Origin: UBA9676 sp963730065
GTDB taxonomy: Bacteria; Actinomycetota; Actinomycetes; Streptosporangiales; Streptosporangiaceae
Reading direction: 5' to 3'
Assembly: GCA_963730065.1 (NCBI GenBank)
Contig: CAVSQL010000008.1
Coordinates: 1-64,000 of the forward strand
Length of the DNA: 64,000 bases
Shown: positions 33,480-42,421 of the stretch, in pieces
How the letters are laid out: each line of letters opens with the position of its first letter
Position numbering within the stretch: position 1 is the first letter of the stretch
Made by a program: the position numbers and the translations under genes
Notes under the pieces: model-generated
The model's input: only the letters and a program-made list of their open reading frames with translations
Databases searched by the model: none
What the model was told of the DNA's origin: nothing

Positions 33480-35105
33480 CTACTCCCACTCGATGGTGCC
33501 CGGCGGCTTGCTGGTGATGTTGACGACCACCCGGTTGATCTGGGGCACCTCGTTGGTGATCCGGGTGGAGATGGCGGCCAGCAGCGCGTCGGGCAGCCGG
33601 GCCCAGTCGGCGGTCATGGCGTCCTCGCTGGTCACCGGGCGCAGCACCACCGGAAGGCCGTAGGTGCGGAGGTCCCCCTGCACCCCCACCGAGCGGACGT
33701 CGGCCAGCAGCACCACCGGGCACTGCCAGATGTCGGCATCCAGCCCGGCCCGGGACAGCTCCTCCCGGACGATCGCGTCGGCCTCGCGCAGGATCTGCAG
33801 CCGCTCCTGGGTGACCTCGCCGATGATGCGGATGCCCAGCCCTGGCCCGGGGAACGGCTGCCGCCCGACGATCTCCGGCGGCAGGCCCAGCTCCTGGCCG
33901 ATCCGCCGCACCTCGTCCTTGAACAGGCCGCGCAACGGCTCCACCAGCGTGAACCCGAGATCGTCGGGCAGCCCGCCGACGTTGTGGTGGGATTTGATGC
34001 TGGCCGTGCCGGTGCCGCCGCCGGACTCCACCACATCCGGGTACAGCGTGCCCTGCACCAGGAAATCGACCGCCTCGCCGTGCGCGCCCGCCTCCGCGGC
34101 GATCTCGCGGGTGGCCCGCTCGAACGCCCGGATGAACTCCCTCCCGATGATCTTGCGCTTCTCCTCCGGATCGGTCACGCCCGCGAGGGCGGCCAGGAAC
34201 GTGCCCGCCGCGCTGACCGTATGGAGATCGACCCCGGTCGCCGCGACGAAGTCCTTTTCGACCTGCTCGGCCTCGCCCTTGCGCAGCAGCCCGTGATCGA
34301 CGAAGACACAGGTCAGCCGGGACCCGATGGCCCGCTGGACGAGCGCGGCGGCCACGGCCGAGTCGACACCGCCCGACAGCCCGCAGATGGCCCTGGCCCC
34401 GCCGACCTGCTCGGCGATCAGGGCGGTCTGCTCGTCGATGATGCTCCGCATGGTCCAGTCCGGCCGGCACCCCGCGGCGGTGAGGAACCGGCGCAGCATT
34501 TCCATGCCGTGCTCGGTGTGCAGCACCTCGGGATGGAACTGGACGCCGTAAAGGCCTTGCGCCGGGGCCTCCACCGCCGCCACCGGTGTCGCCGCCGTCC
34601 GCGCGGTGACGGTAAAGCCCGGCGGCGCCACCGTGCAGGTATCCCCGTGCGACATCCAGACCTGCTGGCGGGTGGGCAGGTCCGACAGGAGCGTCCCGCC
34701 CGGCGCGGCGGCCGGGCCCGCCCCCGGCCCGCCACCGGCGGCCGCCCCGGCGGGCGGCAGCAGTTCCAGCGTGGTCGCGCCGTATTCGCCCGCGCCGGTG
34801 TGCGCGACCGACCCGCCCAGCCCGGACACCAGCAGCTGGAAGCCGTAACAGATCCCGAGCACGGGTATCCCGGCGGCCAGCAGGCCCTCCGGCGCGGGCG
34901 GCGCACCTTCGGCGTAGACCGAGGCCGGGCCGCCGGACAGGATGACGGCCGCGGGCTTGCGGGCCAGGATCTCCGCCGCCGGCACCGTGGCCGGCACGAT
35001 CTCCGAGTACACGTGGCACTCGCGGACCCGCCGGGCGATCAGCTGTGCGTACTGCGCGCCGAAGTCCACCACCAGCACGGTGTCGGAATCACCAGCGTGC
35101 ACCAC
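33480..35105 (-). CDS. guaA: GMP synthase (glutamine-hydrolysing)
   Basis: GuaA converts XMP to GMP with glutamine. The N-terminal class-I amidotransferase domain shows VLVVDFGAQYAQLIARRVRE, the nucleophile in VLGICYGFQLLVSGLGG and the His/Glu in GVQFHPEVLHTEHG. The ATP-pyrophosphatase domain has AICGLSGGVDSAVAAALVQR, and the C-terminal dimerization domain ends INRVVVNITSKPPGTIEWE. A Gly/Ala/Pro-rich insertion of about 20 residues (near residues 118-138) makes the 541-residue protein longer than usual. The start is GTG 35105 (or 35102) with GGGGAAGG upstream. Confidence 0.97.
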   Translation of the reverse strand: MVHAGDSDTVLVVDFGAQYAQLIARRVRECHVYSEIVPATVPAAEILARKPAAVILSGGPASVYAEGAPPAPEGLLAAGIPVLGICYGFQLLVSGLGGSVAHTGAGEYGATTLELLPPAGAAAGGGPGAGPAAAPGGTLLSDLPTRQQVWMSHGDTCTVAPPGFTVTARTAATPVAAVEAPAQGLYGVQFHPEVLHTEHGMEMLRRFLTAAGCRPDWTMRSIIDEQTALIAEQVGGARAICGLSGGVDSAVAAALVQRAIGSRLTCVFVDHGLLRKGEAEQVEKDFVAATGVDLHTVSAAGTFLAALAGVTDPEEKRKIIGREFIRAFERATREIAAEAGAHGEAVDFLVQGTLYPDVVESGGGTGTASIKSHHNVGGLPDDLGFTLVEPLRGLFKDEVRRIGQELGLPPEIVGRQPFPGPGLGIRIIGEVTQERLQILREADAIVREELSRAGLDADIWQCPVVLLADVRSVGVQGDLRTYGLPVVLRPVTSEDAMTADWARLPDALLAAISTRITNEVPQINRVVVNITSKPPGTIEWE

Positions 35106-35223
35106 GTCGCCTTCCCCGGTTCTCGCGCACCCGCTCTCAGGGAGGGGCGGCCACGACCTGCAGTCTAGACACCTCAGGAGCTGGGGGTGTCAAGCTGCGG
35201 TGCTGGGCGTGTCCTCCCCGCGG

Positions 35224-35308
35224 GCGGGCTCGCGCCTCCGGCTGGGGGGCGGGCTCGCTGTCCTAGCCGGGGCGGGCTCGCGGCCTTTCAGCTGGGGGGC
35301 GGGCTCGC
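35224..35308. repeat. Four imperfect repeats of about 25 bp around GCGGGCTCGC
   Basis: GCGGGCTCGC occurs at 35224, 35249, 35272 and 35299, each preceded by a G-rich run (for example GCTGGGGG). The array fills most of the gap between guaA and the CBS-domain transporter gene, and the last copy covers the 3' end of that gene. The remaining guaA upstream region contains a TAGACT box on the minus strand near 35164-35169. Confidence 0.6.
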
Positions 35309-36610
35309 AGCCTTCTCATCCGGGGCCGGGCCGTCGGTGTCGAGCTCGCCCACCCTGACCCGCGCGATGCGCCGTCCGTCCAGCTTGGTCACGGTGAGCC
35401 GGTGGCCGCTCACCTCCACCTCGGCACCGACCCCGGGCAGTTCCCCGAGCGAGGCGAGCACAAAGCCGGCCACGGTCTCGTAGGGTCCCTCGGGCAGGTT
35501 CACGCTGGTCTGCTCGGCGAACTCGTCCAGGTTGAGCAGGCCGTCAACCTCGAGCTCGCCGCCGTGCAGCTGCTTCGGGCCCTCCTCAAGGTCGTATTCG
35601 TCCCGGATCTCACCGACCAGCTCCTCGACCAGATCCTCCAGGGTCACGATGCCGGCGGTTCCGCCGTACTCGTCCACCACGATCGCCAGGTGGGCCCGGT
35701 CGCGCCGCATCTCAGACAGCGCGGAGAGCACCCGCTTGCTGGTCGGCATCTGCTTCACCGGCCGGCAGATGTCCCCCACCGGCACCTGCCGGCCGACGAC
35801 ATCGGGACCCAGCAGGTCACGGACGTGGACGAAGCCGATGACGTCGTCGTAGGACTCCTGGTAGACGGGGAAGCGCGAGTGGGGCGAGGCGGCGGCGATC
35901 TTGGCCGCGCGATCGAGCGGGGTGGCGGCGGCGATGAACTCGACCTCGGTGCGTGGCACCAGTACCTCGCGCAGCTGCCGCTTCCCGGCGTCGAACACCT
36001 CACGCACGATGTGCCGCTCGTCCGCGCTGATCGCCTCGGTCCCGGTGACCAGATCGCGAAGCTCCTCTTCGGTGATCACCCCGCGGCCCACGCTCGGGTC
36101 GCCGCCGAGCAGCCGGACCACGAGGTTGGTGCACAGCGACACGAGCCAGACAACGGGGCGGGCGAGCACCGAGATGCGGTCGAGCAGGGGGGCCGCGAAC
36201 AGCGCTATCGGCTCCGGCCGCTGCAGCGCGAGCCGCTTGGGGGCGAGCTCACCCAGCACCAGGGTGAAGAACGAGATCACCCCGGTGACCACGATGAACG
36301 CGATCGCCGTCGCCCACCCGTCCGCGACCTGGTGGCTGATCAGAGTGGTCTTCAGATCGCCGACCAGCGTGGCCGCGCCGAAGGCGCCCGAGAGCAGGGT
36401 GGCCACGGTGACACCGATCTGGACCGCGGACAGGAACCGGTTCGGGTCCTGGGCAAGCCTGGCCGCGCGCTGGCCGCGCCTGCCCCGCTGCTGAAGCGAG
36501 CGCACCTGTCCTTCGCGCAGCGAGACCAAGGCCATTTCCGCCCCGGCGAAGAACCCGCCGATGAGCACGATGGCCAGCACGATAACGACGTCCCAGCCGA
36601 CCTGGTTCAC
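35288..36610 (-). CDS. Hemolysin C / CorC-like (CNNM) transporter with paired CBS domains
   Basis: The N-terminal CNNM (DUF21) domain has several membrane helices, including VVIVLAIVLIGGFFAGAEMA, SAVQIGVTVATLLSGAFG and FFTLVLGELAPKRLALQRPE. Two CBS motifs follow (VLVPRTEVEFIAAATPLDRA, AHLAIVVDEYGGTAGIVTLE), and the C-terminal CorC/HlyC transporter-associated domain reads GPYETVAGFVLASLGELPG. Such proteins are linked to magnesium or cobalt export. GTG 36610 is taken as the start, although GGAGG is about 14 bases away; upstream codons are not conserved. The last residues (EKAASPPPS) are encoded within the GCGGGCTCGC repeat array, so the tail is probably variable. Confidence 0.9.
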   Translation of the reverse strand: MNQVGWDVVIVLAIVLIGGFFAGAEMALVSLREGQVRSLQQRGRRGQRAARLAQDPNRFLSAVQIGVTVATLLSGAFGAATLVGDLKTTLISHQVADGWATAIAFIVVTGVISFFTLVLGELAPKRLALQRPEPIALFAAPLLDRISVLARPVVWLVSLCTNLVVRLLGGDPSVGRGVITEEELRDLVTGTEAISADERHIVREVFDAGKRQLREVLVPRTEVEFIAAATPLDRAAKIAAASPHSRFPVYQESYDDVIGFVHVRDLLGPDVVGRQVPVGDICRPVKQMPTSKRVLSALSEMRRDRAHLAIVVDEYGGTAGIVTLEDLVEELVGEIRDEYDLEEGPKQLHGGELEVDGLLNLDEFAEQTSVNLPEGPYETVAGFVLASLGELPGVGAEVEVSGHRLTVTKLDGRRIARVRVGELDTDGPAPDEKAASPPPS

Positions 36611-36801
36611 GGCTCGATCTCTGACCTCCGCATCACCACCGCGGGGCGGTTCCCCTGTCGATCCGCCAGCCGCGTGCCCCCGGGGCCGTGGCCGCGGCCA
36701 CGGTGGGTGGGTCTGCACAGTCTAAGCAGTCCGCCATGGGGAGTGGGGGGACACGCGGGCGGCCAGCGCCGCCCGCGTCGCCCGGCTAACGTATGTGTTC
36801 C

Positions 36802-37983
36802 GTGGGGGACCTCTTCTGGAAGAGCAGCGGAAAGCTCGCCGACGGGCGGGAGATCATCTACTTCGACGAGTCGCCGGGGCTCGGCCGGGCCAGCATTCCC
36901 GACCGGCGGCCGCTCACGGAGGCGCCAGCGGAAACCGCTGCCGGCCCACCCGCCTCGGATCTGCCACCGGCCGGGCTCCGCTGGGACGCCCTGGCCGGGG
37001 AGTGGGTGATCGTCGCCGCCCAGCGCCAGAACCGGACCTTCCTGCCCCCGCCCGGCGAATGCCCGCTGGACCCCTCGCGCCCGGGCAGGCTGGCCGAGAT
37101 CCCCGCGCCCGACTACGACGTGGTCGTGTTCGAGAACCGGTTCCCGTCGCTGCGCGGGCTGCCCCCGGCCCCGGCGCCACCGGCAGCATCGGACACCGGC
37201 GGGCTGCTGGCCGAGCCGGTCGGCCCGCCCGAGACCGGGGGCGTGCCGGGACGGCCTCCCACCGGACGCTGTGAGGTCGTCTGCTTCACCGCCGACCACG
37301 ACGCCTCGTTCGCGAGCCTGCCCCCGCGGCGGGTCCGGACCGTGCTGGAGGCGTGGGCGGACCGCACCACCGTCCTGTCGGCCATCCCCGGGATCGAGCA
37401 GGTCTACTGCTTCGAGAACCGCGGCGAGGAGATCGGGGTCACGCTCCACCACCCGCACGGGCAGATCTACGGCTTCCCGTTCGTGACCCCCCGGACCGCG
37501 GGCATGCTCGGCCAGGCGAAGACGCATGCCGCGGCCGGGCGTGGCAACCTGTTCGACGTCATGGTGGCGGGTGAGGAGGCGGCCGGCACCCGGATCGTCG
37601 GCCGGAACGAGCACTGGACCGCTTTCGTGCCGGCGGCGGCCCGCTGGCCTTACGAGATCCTGCTGTTCCCGGCGCGGCGGGTGCCGAGCATCCCAGCCCT
37701 CGGTGAGGCGGCGCGAGCCTCGTTCTGCGATATCTACCCGGACCTGCTGCGGCGTTTCGACGCGCTGTTCGGCATGCCGGTGCCCTACATCGCGGCCTGG
37801 CACCAGGCCCCGGCCGGCGACGCGTTCGCCTGCCGTGAGTTCGCGCTCCACTTGCAGGTCTTCTCCATCCGGCGGGCGCCGGGCAAGCTGAAGTATCTCG
37901 CGGGCACCGAGTCGGGCATGGGAGTCTGGATCAACGACATCACCCCCGAAGAGGCAGCCCACGAGCTCCGGGAGGCCCGATGA
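36802..37983 (+). CDS. galT: Galactose-1-phosphate uridylyltransferase
   Basis: GalT exchanges UMP between UDP-glucose and galactose-1-phosphate in the Leloir pathway. It shows KLADGREIIYFDESPGLG, RWDALAGEWVIVAAQRQNR, the FENRFPSLRG segment and the nucleophilic histidine in VTLHHPHGQIYGFPFVTPR. GTG 36802 is preferred because TAACGT at 36787-36792 would serve as a -10 box 9 bases upstream; ATG 36793 directly follows the box. A Pro/Gly-rich insertion (about residues 120-155) lengthens the protein. It is the first gene of galT-galE-galK; its stop overlaps the galE ATG. Confidence 0.94.
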   Translation: MGDLFWKSSGKLADGREIIYFDESPGLGRASIPDRRPLTEAPAETAAGPPASDLPPAGLRWDALAGEWVIVAAQRQNRTFLPPPGECPLDPSRPGRLAEIPAPDYDVVVFENRFPSLRGLPPAPAPPAASDTGGLLAEPVGPPETGGVPGRPPTGRCEVVCFTADHDASFASLPPRRVRTVLEAWADRTTVLSAIPGIEQVYCFENRGEEIGVTLHHPHGQIYGFPFVTPRTAGMLGQAKTHAAAGRGNLFDVMVAGEEAAGTRIVGRNEHWTAFVPAAARWPYEILLFPARRVPSIPALGEAARASFCDIYPDLLRRFDALFGMPVPYIAAWHQAPAGDAFACREFALHLQVFSIRRAPGKLKYLAGTESGMGVWINDITPEEAAHELREAR

Positions 37984-38969
37984 GGCTGCTCGTCACCGGC
38001 GGCGCCGGCTATATCGGCAGCGTGGTCGCCACGCTGCTCGCTGGCGCCGGGCACGAGGTGGTCGTGATCGACGACCTGTCCACCGGCCACGCGGACGCCG
38101 TGCCCGCCGCGGCGGCCTTCGTCAAGGGGACCGTCCGGGATCATGCGGAGGCGGTGCTCGCTGGCGGGGGCGCGGGGGCCGACGCCGTCCTCCACTTCGC
38201 GGCCAAGTCGCTGGTGGCCGAGTCGGTGGCCAAGCCGGCGCTGTACTGGGAGTACAACCTCGGGGGCACGCTCGCCCTGCTCGAGGCCATGCGGGTCACC
38301 GGCACCGCGCGGATCGTCTTCTCCTCCACCGCCGCCGTCTACGGAGAGCCGGAACGCGTCCCCATCGACGAGACCGCGCCGACCAGGCCGGGCAATCCCT
38401 ATGGCGCGTCCAAGCTCGCCGTGGACACGGCGCTGGCCGAGCACGCCCGGATGCACGGGATCGGCGCTGTCAGCCTGCGGTACTTCAACGTCGCCGGCGC
38501 CTACGCCGGCCCGGGCGGCAGGTGGCTCGGGGAGCGTCACGACCCCGAAACCCACCTCATCCCGAACATTCTCCAGGTGGCACTCGGGGACGCCCGGCCG
38601 GGCACGAGCGTGGCGATCTACGGCGATGACTACCCGACGCCGGACGGGACCTGCGTGCGCGACTACATCCACGTGACCGACCTGGCCCGCGCCCACCTGC
38701 TGGCCCTGGATGCCTGCGTCCCCGGCCAGCACCGGATCTACAACCTGGGCAGCGGCAGCGGGTACTCCAACCTCGAGGTGCTCCAGGCCTGCCGGGAGGT
38801 GACCGGGCACGAGATCCCCTCCCGCATCGCCCCCCGGCGGGCGGGCGATCCGGCGGTACTCATCGCCTCGCCCGACCTTTTCCATGCCGAACGAGGCTGG
38901 CGCCCGGAGGCCGGCCTGCAGGCCATGGTCGCCGATGCGTGGGAATCCGCCCGGGGCCAGCCCCGGTGA
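37980..38969 (+). CDS. galE: UDP-glucose 4-epimerase
   Basis: An extended short-chain dehydrogenase of 329 residues that interconverts UDP-galactose and UDP-glucose. The NAD motif is LLVTGGAGYIGSVVATLLAG, followed by HFAAKSLVAESVAKPALYWE, the active site FSSTAAVYGEPE and the Tyr-Lys pair in NPYGASKLAVDTALAE, and LRYFNVAGAYAGPGGRWLGE and RDYIHVTDLARAHLLALD. ATG overlaps the galT stop (ATGA), and the stop overlaps the galK GTG, so the three genes form one tightly coupled operon. Confidence 0.96.
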   Translation: MRLLVTGGAGYIGSVVATLLAGAGHEVVVIDDLSTGHADAVPAAAAFVKGTVRDHAEAVLAGGGAGADAVLHFAAKSLVAESVAKPALYWEYNLGGTLALLEAMRVTGTARIVFSSTAAVYGEPERVPIDETAPTRPGNPYGASKLAVDTALAEHARMHGIGAVSLRYFNVAGAYAGPGGRWLGERHDPETHLIPNILQVALGDARPGTSVAIYGDDYPTPDGTCVRDYIHVTDLARAHLLALDACVPGQHRIYNLGSGSGYSNLEVLQACREVTGHEIPSRIAPRRAGDPAVLIASPDLFHAERGWRPEAGLQAMVADAWESARGQPR

Positions 38970-40120
38970 GCGGCGCGGCTAGCGCCGGGCCCGCGAAACG
39001 CTGGTTCGCCGACCGCTTCGGCGGGCGGCCCGAGGGGGTGTGGCGGGCGCCGGGCCGGGCCAACCTCGTCGGCGAGCACACCGACTACAACCAGGGCTGG
39101 GTGCTGCCGTTCGCGCTGCACCTGGGGGTGACGGTGGCCGCCCGCCGGCGCGACGACGGCGTGCTGGCGATCGCCTCGCGCCAGGCTCCCGGCGACCCGG
39201 TCGCCCTGCCGCTCGCCGCCCTGGCGCCCGGCGCGGTGACCGGCTGGGCCGCCTACCCGGCCGGTGTGGCCTGGGCGCTGCGCGAGGCCGGCCACCGGCT
39301 CGCGGGCGGCGCCAGCCTGGCCATCGACTCGGACCTGCCGCAGGGCGCCGGCCTGTCGTCCTCCGCCGCGCTGGAGTGCGCGACCGCGCTGGCGCTGGCC
39401 GGGCTGTACGGGCTTGACCTGCCCCGGCCGGAGCTGGCCACCCGGGCCTGGCGCGCGGAGAACGACTTCGTGGGCGTGCCCAGCGGGATCATGGACCAGT
39501 CCGCGTCCCTGCTGTGCCGGTCCGGCCACGCCCTCCTGCTGGACTGCCGGTCCGGCGCGACCACCGATGTGCCGCTCGACCCGGCCCGCGCCGGGCTGGA
39601 GCTGGTCATCATCGACACCGGCGTCCGGCACGCCCTGGGCGACGGCCGGTATGCCGAGCGGCGCAGCGAATGCGACCGGGCGGCGGCCCTGCTCGGCGTG
39701 AGCTCGCTGCGGGAGGTCTCCAGCCCGGCCGCGGCCGCCGGGCTGGCCGATCCGGTGCTGCGCCGCCGGGCCCGGCACGTGATCACCGAGAACCGGCGGG
39801 TGGAGGAGACGGTCGCCCTGCTCACCGGGGGCGACCTGGCCGGGGTGGGCGCGGTGCTGTGCGCCTCCCACGCTTCGCTCGCCGGCGACTTCGAGGTCTC
39901 CTGGCCGGAGGCGGACGTGGCGGTGGACGCGGCCACGGCCGCGGGCGCGCTGGGCGCGCGGATGATGGGCGGTGGGTTCGGCGGGTCGGCTCTCGCGCTG
40001 GTGCCCGCGGGGCAGCGGGCGGTCAGCGCCGCGGTCACGGCGCAGTTCGCCCGCCGCGGCTGGCCGCCGCCCGCGTTCGTGCAGGCGGTACCCTCGGCGG
40101 GCGCGCTCCGCATCCGGTGA
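38966..40120 (+). CDS. galK: Galactokinase
   Basis: A GHMP-family kinase of 384 residues that phosphorylates galactose. The substrate signature is RAPGRANLVGEHTDYNQGWV, the ATP loop DLPQGAGLSSSAALECATAL, and the C-terminal GHMP motif GARMMGGGFGGSALALVPAG; the catalytic Asp region is VPSGIMDQSASLLCRSGHAL. GTG 38966 overlaps the galE stop (GTGA). No galactose permease or regulator is adjacent; an M20 amidohydrolase follows after 32 bp. Confidence 0.96.
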   Translation: MSGAASAGPAKRWFADRFGGRPEGVWRAPGRANLVGEHTDYNQGWVLPFALHLGVTVAARRRDDGVLAIASRQAPGDPVALPLAALAPGAVTGWAAYPAGVAWALREAGHRLAGGASLAIDSDLPQGAGLSSSAALECATALALAGLYGLDLPRPELATRAWRAENDFVGVPSGIMDQSASLLCRSGHALLLDCRSGATTDVPLDPARAGLELVIIDTGVRHALGDGRYAERRSECDRAAALLGVSSLREVSSPAAAAGLADPVLRRRARHVITENRRVEETVALLTGGDLAGVGAVLCASHASLAGDFEVSWPEADVAVDAATAAGALGARMMGGGFGGSALALVPAGQRAVSAAVTAQFARRGWPPPAFVQAVPSAGALRIR

Positions 40121-40152
40121 GCAGACGGCGACAGCACAGGAAGAGGTTGGCC

Positions 40153-41373
40153 ATGGGTGTACGTGACGACGCCGAGGCGATCGCCCCCGAACTCGTGCGG
40201 CTGCGCCGCGACATCCACCGCGAGCCCGAGATCGGGCTCCACCTGCCCGGCACCCAGGGCAAGGTCCTGGCCGCGCTGGAAGGGCTGCCGCTGGAGATCA
40301 GCGTGGGGACCGCGCTCAGCTCGGTCACCGCGGTACTGCGGGGCGGCGGCGCCAGGGGCCTTGGCCGAGACGCCCAGGGCGGCCCGGTCGTCCTGCTGCG
40401 GGGCGACATGGACGCCCTGCCCGTGGCCGAGCGGACCGGCCTGGATTACGCGTCGCGGACCGACGGCGTCATGCACGCCTGCGGCCACGACCTGCACGTG
40501 GCCATGCTGGCCGGGGCCGCCCGGCTGCTGGCGGCGCGTCAGCGCGACCTGCCCGGCACGGTGGTGTTCATGTTCCAGCCGGGGGAAGAGGGCCACGCCG
40601 GCGCCCGGCACATGATCGACGAAGGAGTTCTCGACGCCGCGGGGCAGCGGCCCGCCGCCGCCTACGCCCTGCATGTGGCCTCGGCCGAGCTGCCCGCTGG
40701 GGTCTGCAGCACCCGCCCGGGCCCGATGCTCGCCGCGGCGGAGATACTGGAGGTCACCGTCCGCGGCCACGGCGGCCATGGCTCGCAGCCGCACCTCGCC
40801 GCCGACCCGATCCCGGTCGCCTGCGAGATGGTGACCGCGCTCCAGACCCTGGTGACCCGCAAGTTCGATGTGTTCGACCCGGTCGTCATCACCGTCGGCA
40901 CCTTCCACGCCGGCACCACGGACAACGTGATCCCGGACGAGGCGAGCTTCCTGGCCACGGTGCGCTCGTTCTCCCCTGCCGCCTACGACCGGGTGCGGGC
41001 ATCGGCCCTCGCGCTGGTCGGCGGGATCGCGAGCGCGCACGGGGTCACCGTCAGCGCCGGCTTCCGTGACGGCTACCCGGTGACGGTCAACGACGAGGCG
41101 GAGACGCGGTTCGCGGCCCGGGTCGCGGCGGAGGTGCTCGGCGAGGAGAGCTACGTGGCCCAGCCCAGCCCGCTGACCGGGGCGGAGGACTTCTCCTTCG
41201 TGCTGGAGCAGGTGCCGGGCGCGTATCTCATGTTGGGCGCGTGCCCGCCGGGCGCGGACCCGGCCACCGCGCCCAACAACCACGCCGCGGACGCCGTCTT
41301 CGACGACTCGGTGCTCGGTGCGGGCGCGGCGCTCTACGCCGAGCTCGCGCTCCGGCGCCTGGCCGCCGTGTGA
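40153..41373 (+). CDS. M20-family amidohydrolase (hippurate hydrolase / N-acyl amino acid deacylase type)
   Basis: A 406-residue metalloenzyme. Metal ligands appear in VLLRGDMDALPVAERTGLDY, HACGHDLHVAMLAGAARLL and FMFQPGEEGHAGARHMID; the dimerization domain has VTVRGHGGHGSQPHLAADPI and the C-terminal metal His is in TGAEDFSFVLEQVPGAYLML. These features match bacterial hippuricase or N-acyl-L-amino-acid amidohydrolase. AGGAAGAGG lies 5-8 bases before ATG 40153. It follows galK by 32 bp and may be co-transcribed, but no functional link to galactose is evident. Convergent with mdh. Confidence 0.93.
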   Translation: MGVRDDAEAIAPELVRLRRDIHREPEIGLHLPGTQGKVLAALEGLPLEISVGTALSSVTAVLRGGGARGLGRDAQGGPVVLLRGDMDALPVAERTGLDYASRTDGVMHACGHDLHVAMLAGAARLLAARQRDLPGTVVFMFQPGEEGHAGARHMIDEGVLDAAGQRPAAAYALHVASAELPAGVCSTRPGPMLAAAEILEVTVRGHGGHGSQPHLAADPIPVACEMVTALQTLVTRKFDVFDPVVITVGTFHAGTTDNVIPDEASFLATVRSFSPAAYDRVRASALALVGGIASAHGVTVSAGFRDGYPVTVNDEAETRFAARVAAEVLGEESYVAQPSPLTGAEDFSFVLEQVPGAYLMLGACPPGADPATAPNNHAADAVFDDSVLGAGAALYAELALRRLAAV

Positions 41374-41410
41374 TGCGCGTAACAGCCACCGCAGAGCCAT
41401 GATGCCAGGG

Positions 41411-42367
41411 TCAGAGGCTGGCGACGTCGGCCTGCTTGGCCCGGACCGCGTCCGCCGCGGTCCGCAGCGCCGCCAGTTCGTCCTCGGTCAGGTCCCGCTC
41501 GACCACACGGCGGACGCCCGATGCGCCGATCTCGGCCTCGACCCCCAGGTAGACACCGGAGATGCCGTACTGGCCGTCCACCCAGGCGCAGACCGGCAAG
41601 CTGACGCCCGCGTCCTCGGCGGCGGCACGGGCCATCCGCGCCGCGGCGGCGGACGGGGCGTAGTACGCCGACCCGGTCTTGAGCAGGGCGACGATCTCCG
41701 CGCCGCCCTGGCGGGTCCGCTCCACCAGCGCCTCGATATCGGCCTGCGGCATCAGGCTGGTCAGCGGCTGGCCGTCGACCGTGCACGCGGACGGCACCGG
41801 CACCATCGTGTCGCCGTGCGAGCCCAGGGTGAGCGTGCGCACCGAAGACACCGGCACGGACAGGCGCTCGGCGACGAAGTAGCTGAACCGGGCGGTGTCC
41901 AGCATGCCGGCCTGGCCCATGACCCGGTGCGGGGGGAAGCCCGAGACGTTGGCGGCCAGCGCGGTCATCTCGTCCAGCGGGTTGGAGACGACGATCAGCA
42001 CCGCCTCCGGCGCGTGCTTGACCACGTTCTCCACCACGTTGCGGACGATCTTGGCGTTGACCTCGATCAGGTCCATCCGGCTCATGCCGGGCTTGCGCGG
42101 CAGGCCCGCCGTGATGATGACGATGGCCGAGCCCGCGATGGCCTCGTACCCCTCGCCTGCCGGGCCGGTGGTCTGCCCGGTCACCCTGGTCTCGAAGCCC
42201 TCGATCGGCCGCGACTGATTCATGTCGAGCGCGATGCCTTCGGGCTTGCCGTTGACGATGTCGGTGAGAACCACTTCGTCGAAGATGTCGTACTCGGCGA
42301 GCCGCTGCGCGGTGGTCGAGCCGTAGAACCCGGCCCCGACGACGCTCACCTTCCCCTTACGGGCCAT
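41411..42367 (-). CDS. mdh: Malate dehydrogenase (LDH-like type)
   Basis: A 318-residue NAD-dependent enzyme converting malate and oxaloacetate. The Rossmann motif is KVSVVGAGFYGSTTAQRLAE; the acidic residue after strand two is in VVLTDIVNGKPEGIALDMNQ; substrate-binding arginine is in ITAGLPRKPGMSRMDLIEVN (Arg rather than Gln at the specificity loop supports malate), and the active-site His is in LTLGSHGDTMVPVPSACTV. The lengths and motifs match the LDH-like malate dehydrogenases. It lies 54 bp downstream of icd on the same strand. Confidence 0.95.
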   Translation of the reverse strand: MARKGKVSVVGAGFYGSTTAQRLAEYDIFDEVVLTDIVNGKPEGIALDMNQSRPIEGFETRVTGQTTGPAGEGYEAIAGSAIVIITAGLPRKPGMSRMDLIEVNAKIVRNVVENVVKHAPEAVLIVVSNPLDEMTALAANVSGFPPHRVMGQAGMLDTARFSYFVAERLSVPVSSVRTLTLGSHGDTMVPVPSACTVDGQPLTSLMPQADIEALVERTRQGGAEIVALLKTGSAYYAPSAAAARMARAAAEDAGVSLPVCAWVDGQYGISGVYLGVEAEIGASGVRRVVERDLTEDELAALRTAADAVRAKQADVASL

Positions 42368-42421
42368 TCCGGTGCTCTCCTTCGGTGTAAGTCTGCGCTG
42401 GCCACGCGGCCCGGAACCCCG

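Noticed and set aside
34677..34760. Possible frameshift or misassembly in guaA at the Gly/Ala/Pro-rich stretch
   Set aside because: Homology is in the same frame on both sides; it is an in-frame low-complexity insertion, like those in pcrA and galT.
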